Of a stretch of DNA of 64,000 nucleotides, positions 62,652 through 64,000 are shown piece by piece. Within the stretch, counting starts at the first letter, position 1; every line of letters begins with the position of its first letter. Source of the stretch: Aquipseudomonas guryensis (lineage in GTDB: Bacteria > Pseudomonadota > Gammaproteobacteria > Pseudomonadales > Pseudomonadaceae); assembly GCF_014164785.1 (NCBI RefSeq), contig NZ_JACJFN010000001.1, positions 682,001-746,000 of the forward strand, given 5' to 3'. The translations under genes and the position numbers were made by a program. The notes below the pieces were generated by a model. The model saw only the letters and a list, made by a program, of their open reading frames with translations. It ran no database searches and was not told the origin of the DNA.

Positions 62652-63461
62652 ATGCTGATGATGTTGGGACTCTTGCTTTGTGCGCTGCTGGTGTTGACGG
62701 TGCTGGTGCGTGGCCTGCTGCTGTTTACTTGGTGTGGGGTCCGCCGTGGCTGGTCGCTGGCGCTGCGTCGTTATGGCCTGAGCGTGCTGTTGTGCATCAG
62801 TGTGGCGGTGTGGGAGTTGGGCGCCTTGTATGGCTTCAGCTGGCGCCATCTCGGCCGGGTCAGTCAGGTCGAGCTGGCCAATACCGCGGTGGCCTATGCC
62901 TACCCGCAGGTGTATGCCGACCTGAGCGAGCTGCGCCATGACTATGCCCGCTTCCGCCCCTCGGTCAGCTACTGGGACAACTGGCGCTTCGAAGAGCGCA
63001 TCGACGTGGGGGACAAACTGCTGGGCGACACCGACTACCAGGTACGCCTGCCTGACCGGGTGGTGGTGCTTGATGTGCATGGCTCCCCGCAGTATGACTT
63101 CGCTCTGGAGGATGAGCAGATCATCGCCCCCGACCGCGCGGATATGGGCCTGATTGCCAGCGTGCAGAGCCGTGACTCCTACGCCACCGAACTGCAGGAT
63201 CTGCAGGCCAATTGGGCGCAGCCAGGGCGTGGCGAGGTTCATCTGCACGAGCGCTGCCTGAGCGCCTACAGCGCCCAGCCGCGAGGCCTGAACCTGACGC
63301 TGACGGCCAAGGAGCACCATCCACTGACCATCACCCCGCGCTTCGGCTTCTACCGCGTGACGCTTAGCTTCAGCCCGGCCGACGACTATGACTACGGTAG
63401 CCAGGATTTCCAGCGCATCAGCCGCGCCGAATTTATGCGCCTGCGCGACTGCAAGAGCTAG
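62652..63461 (+). CDS. Unknown membrane-anchored protein
   Basis: 269 residues. Two N-terminal hydrophobic stretches (LMMLGLLLCALLVLTVLVRG; YGLSVLLCISVAVWELGALY) anchor a soluble C-terminal domain with conserved-looking DVHGSPQYDFALEDEQI and a CHxx-poor, Cys-containing region (HERCLSAYSAQP). An AAGGAGG site precedes the ATG (62642-62648). It overlaps the convergent binding-protein gene by 4 bases. I do not recognise the family. Confidence 0.7.
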   Translation: MLMMLGLLLCALLVLTVLVRGLLLFTWCGVRRGWSLALRRYGLSVLLCISVAVWELGALYGFSWRHLGRVSQVELANTAVAYAYPQVYADLSELRHDYARFRPSVSYWDNWRFEERIDVGDKLLGDTDYQVRLPDRVVVLDVHGSPQYDFALEDEQIIAPDRADMGLIASVQSRDSYATELQDLQANWAQPGRGEVHLHERCLSAYSAQPRGLNLTLTAKEHHPLTITPRFGFYRVTLSFSPADDYDYGSQDFQRISRAEFMRLRDCKS

Positions 63462-64000
63462 TCCGGCATCTCCTGGCCTGGCAGCCAGCGCTGGTAGATT
63501 GCGGCGAAGCTGCCGTCGGCCTTCATCGCATCCAATGTCGTCTGCCACTGCGCAATCAGCGCATCGTCGGTCGATGGTGAGAAGGCGATGTAGGCATAGC
63601 TGCGCAGAAAACTGTACAAGGGCTCGACATCCGTCGGTTTGAGATCACCGAGAGCGAGCAGACTTTCCAGGGTGACATTGTCCGCCACCACCACGGGTAC
63701 CCGCCGATGGTGCAGCATGGTCATCATCTGCTTCGGCCCGATAACCCCGTAGAGGTTGGGCAGGCCCTTGGCTTCAAGTGTCTGGTAGCTGTACCACTGG
63801 CGCGGCACGGCGATAGTGCCGACCTTGCGGGCGTCTTCCAGGCTGGCGATGGTCAAGCCGGACCCCTTGAGGGCATAGAAACTGGTAACGCCGACGATGA
63901 TCGGCCCGACCCACTTGAACAGCTGCTCGCGCTCCTCGGTACGCATGGCGACGAACAGCCCGGTATTGGGCTGGCTCAGCGTCGCCTGGTAGCCACGGGC
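63458..64000 (-). CDS. Periplasmic substrate-binding protein (SBP_bac_3 type), N terminus beyond window
   Basis: 181 codons are visible, open to the right edge. They start at ARGYQATLSQPNTGLFVAMR, then ASLEDARKVGTIAVPRQWYS, FSPSTDDALIAQWQTTLDAM and DGSFAAIYQRWLPGQEMPD, a family-3 binding protein. The signal peptide and first lobe lie outside the window. It is the fifth transporter-less binding protein of this region. Confidence 0.85.
   Translation of the reverse strand, partial: ARGYQATLSQPNTGLFVAMRTEEREQLFKWVGPIIVGVTSFYALKGSGLTIASLEDARKVGTIAVPRQWYSYQTLEAKGLPNLYGVIGPKQMMTMLHHRRVPVVVADNVTLESLLALGDLKPTDVEPLYSFLRSYAYIAFSPSTDDALIAQWQTTLDAMKADGSFAAIYQRWLPGQEMPD

Overview
The window is a gene-dense, GC-rich gammaproteobacterial chromosome segment with every sign of a Pseudomonas. 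It carries a GDSL autotransporter esterase of the EstA type, a biotin operon of the bioBFHCD type, malate synthase G, CreBCD, DbpA, Blc, and REP-type palindromes of the kind scattered through Pseudomonas genomes. From memory, the gene order matches two separate blocks of the P. aeruginosa PAO1 map: positions 398-10071 resemble the PA5107-PA5114 region (blc to DUF2339), and positions 10397-28630 plus parts of 42355-52768 resemble the PA0455-PA0508 region. An environmental species such as the mendocina/oleovorans/alcaligenes group is plausible, but this cannot be settled from the sequence alone. No rRNA, tRNA, CRISPR array, prophage or transposase gene was seen. The window appears to be core chromosome with small accessory insertions.

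Layout. 1-3.0 kb: a gene end, then Blc lipocalin, a small lipoprotein, DUF924 and fructose-1,6-bisphosphatase, all on the minus strand. 3.0-10.1 kb: the EstA autotransporter and a DUF3999/DUF2339 envelope protein pair. 10.4-15.7 kb: two large acyl-CoA dehydrogenases flanking a GGDEF protein, with a tandem PsrA-like operator upstream of the second. 15.9-17.0 kb: a SprA-like putative metalloprotease and a rod-protein-like small protein. 17.1-21.6 kb: the biotin operon, with a BirA-type operator that lies inside the start of the divergent comF. 21.7-28.6 kb: comF, srkA, rarD, a repeat island with four perfect DnaA boxes next to a MITE-like element, a GcvR-like ACT protein, an acetyltransferase and glcB. 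28.8-34.6 kb: two orphan periplasmic binding proteins divergent from a chemoreceptor / outer-membrane barrel / small phosphate-binding-like protein operon. 34.7-42.4 kb: a second MITE-like element, nitronate monooxygenase, a cNMP-CBS-DUF294 signalling protein with a DEDDh exonuclease, a PepSY reductase-like protein with a 54-residue partner, a Baeyer-Villiger-type monooxygenase and a GST. 42.4-47.8 kb: creB-creC, a CBS protein and creD, followed by four overlapping small membrane or unknown genes. 47.9-56.0 kb: an HD-GYP phosphodiesterase, an acyltransferase, an orphan TorT-like protein, DbpA, a SBP_bac_3 protein and a YccS-type transporter. 56.0-64.0 kb: a stack of palindromic repeats, YhiN-type flavoprotein, a 7TM-DISM GGDEF protein, a DJ-1/PfpI protein, an HDOD protein, DUF2986, ElaA, an unknown membrane protein and a truncated binding protein.

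Themes. Cyclic-di-GMP and signal transduction are well represented: two GGDEF proteins, one HD-GYP, one HDOD, CreBC, a chemoreceptor and a cNMP/CBS protein. Five periplasmic substrate-binding proteins occur with no transporter permease beside them, which suggests sensing roles or trans-acting transport. The least explained structure is the repeat island at 24.5-25.2 kb and its relationship to the MITE-like elements that supply or abut stop codons.
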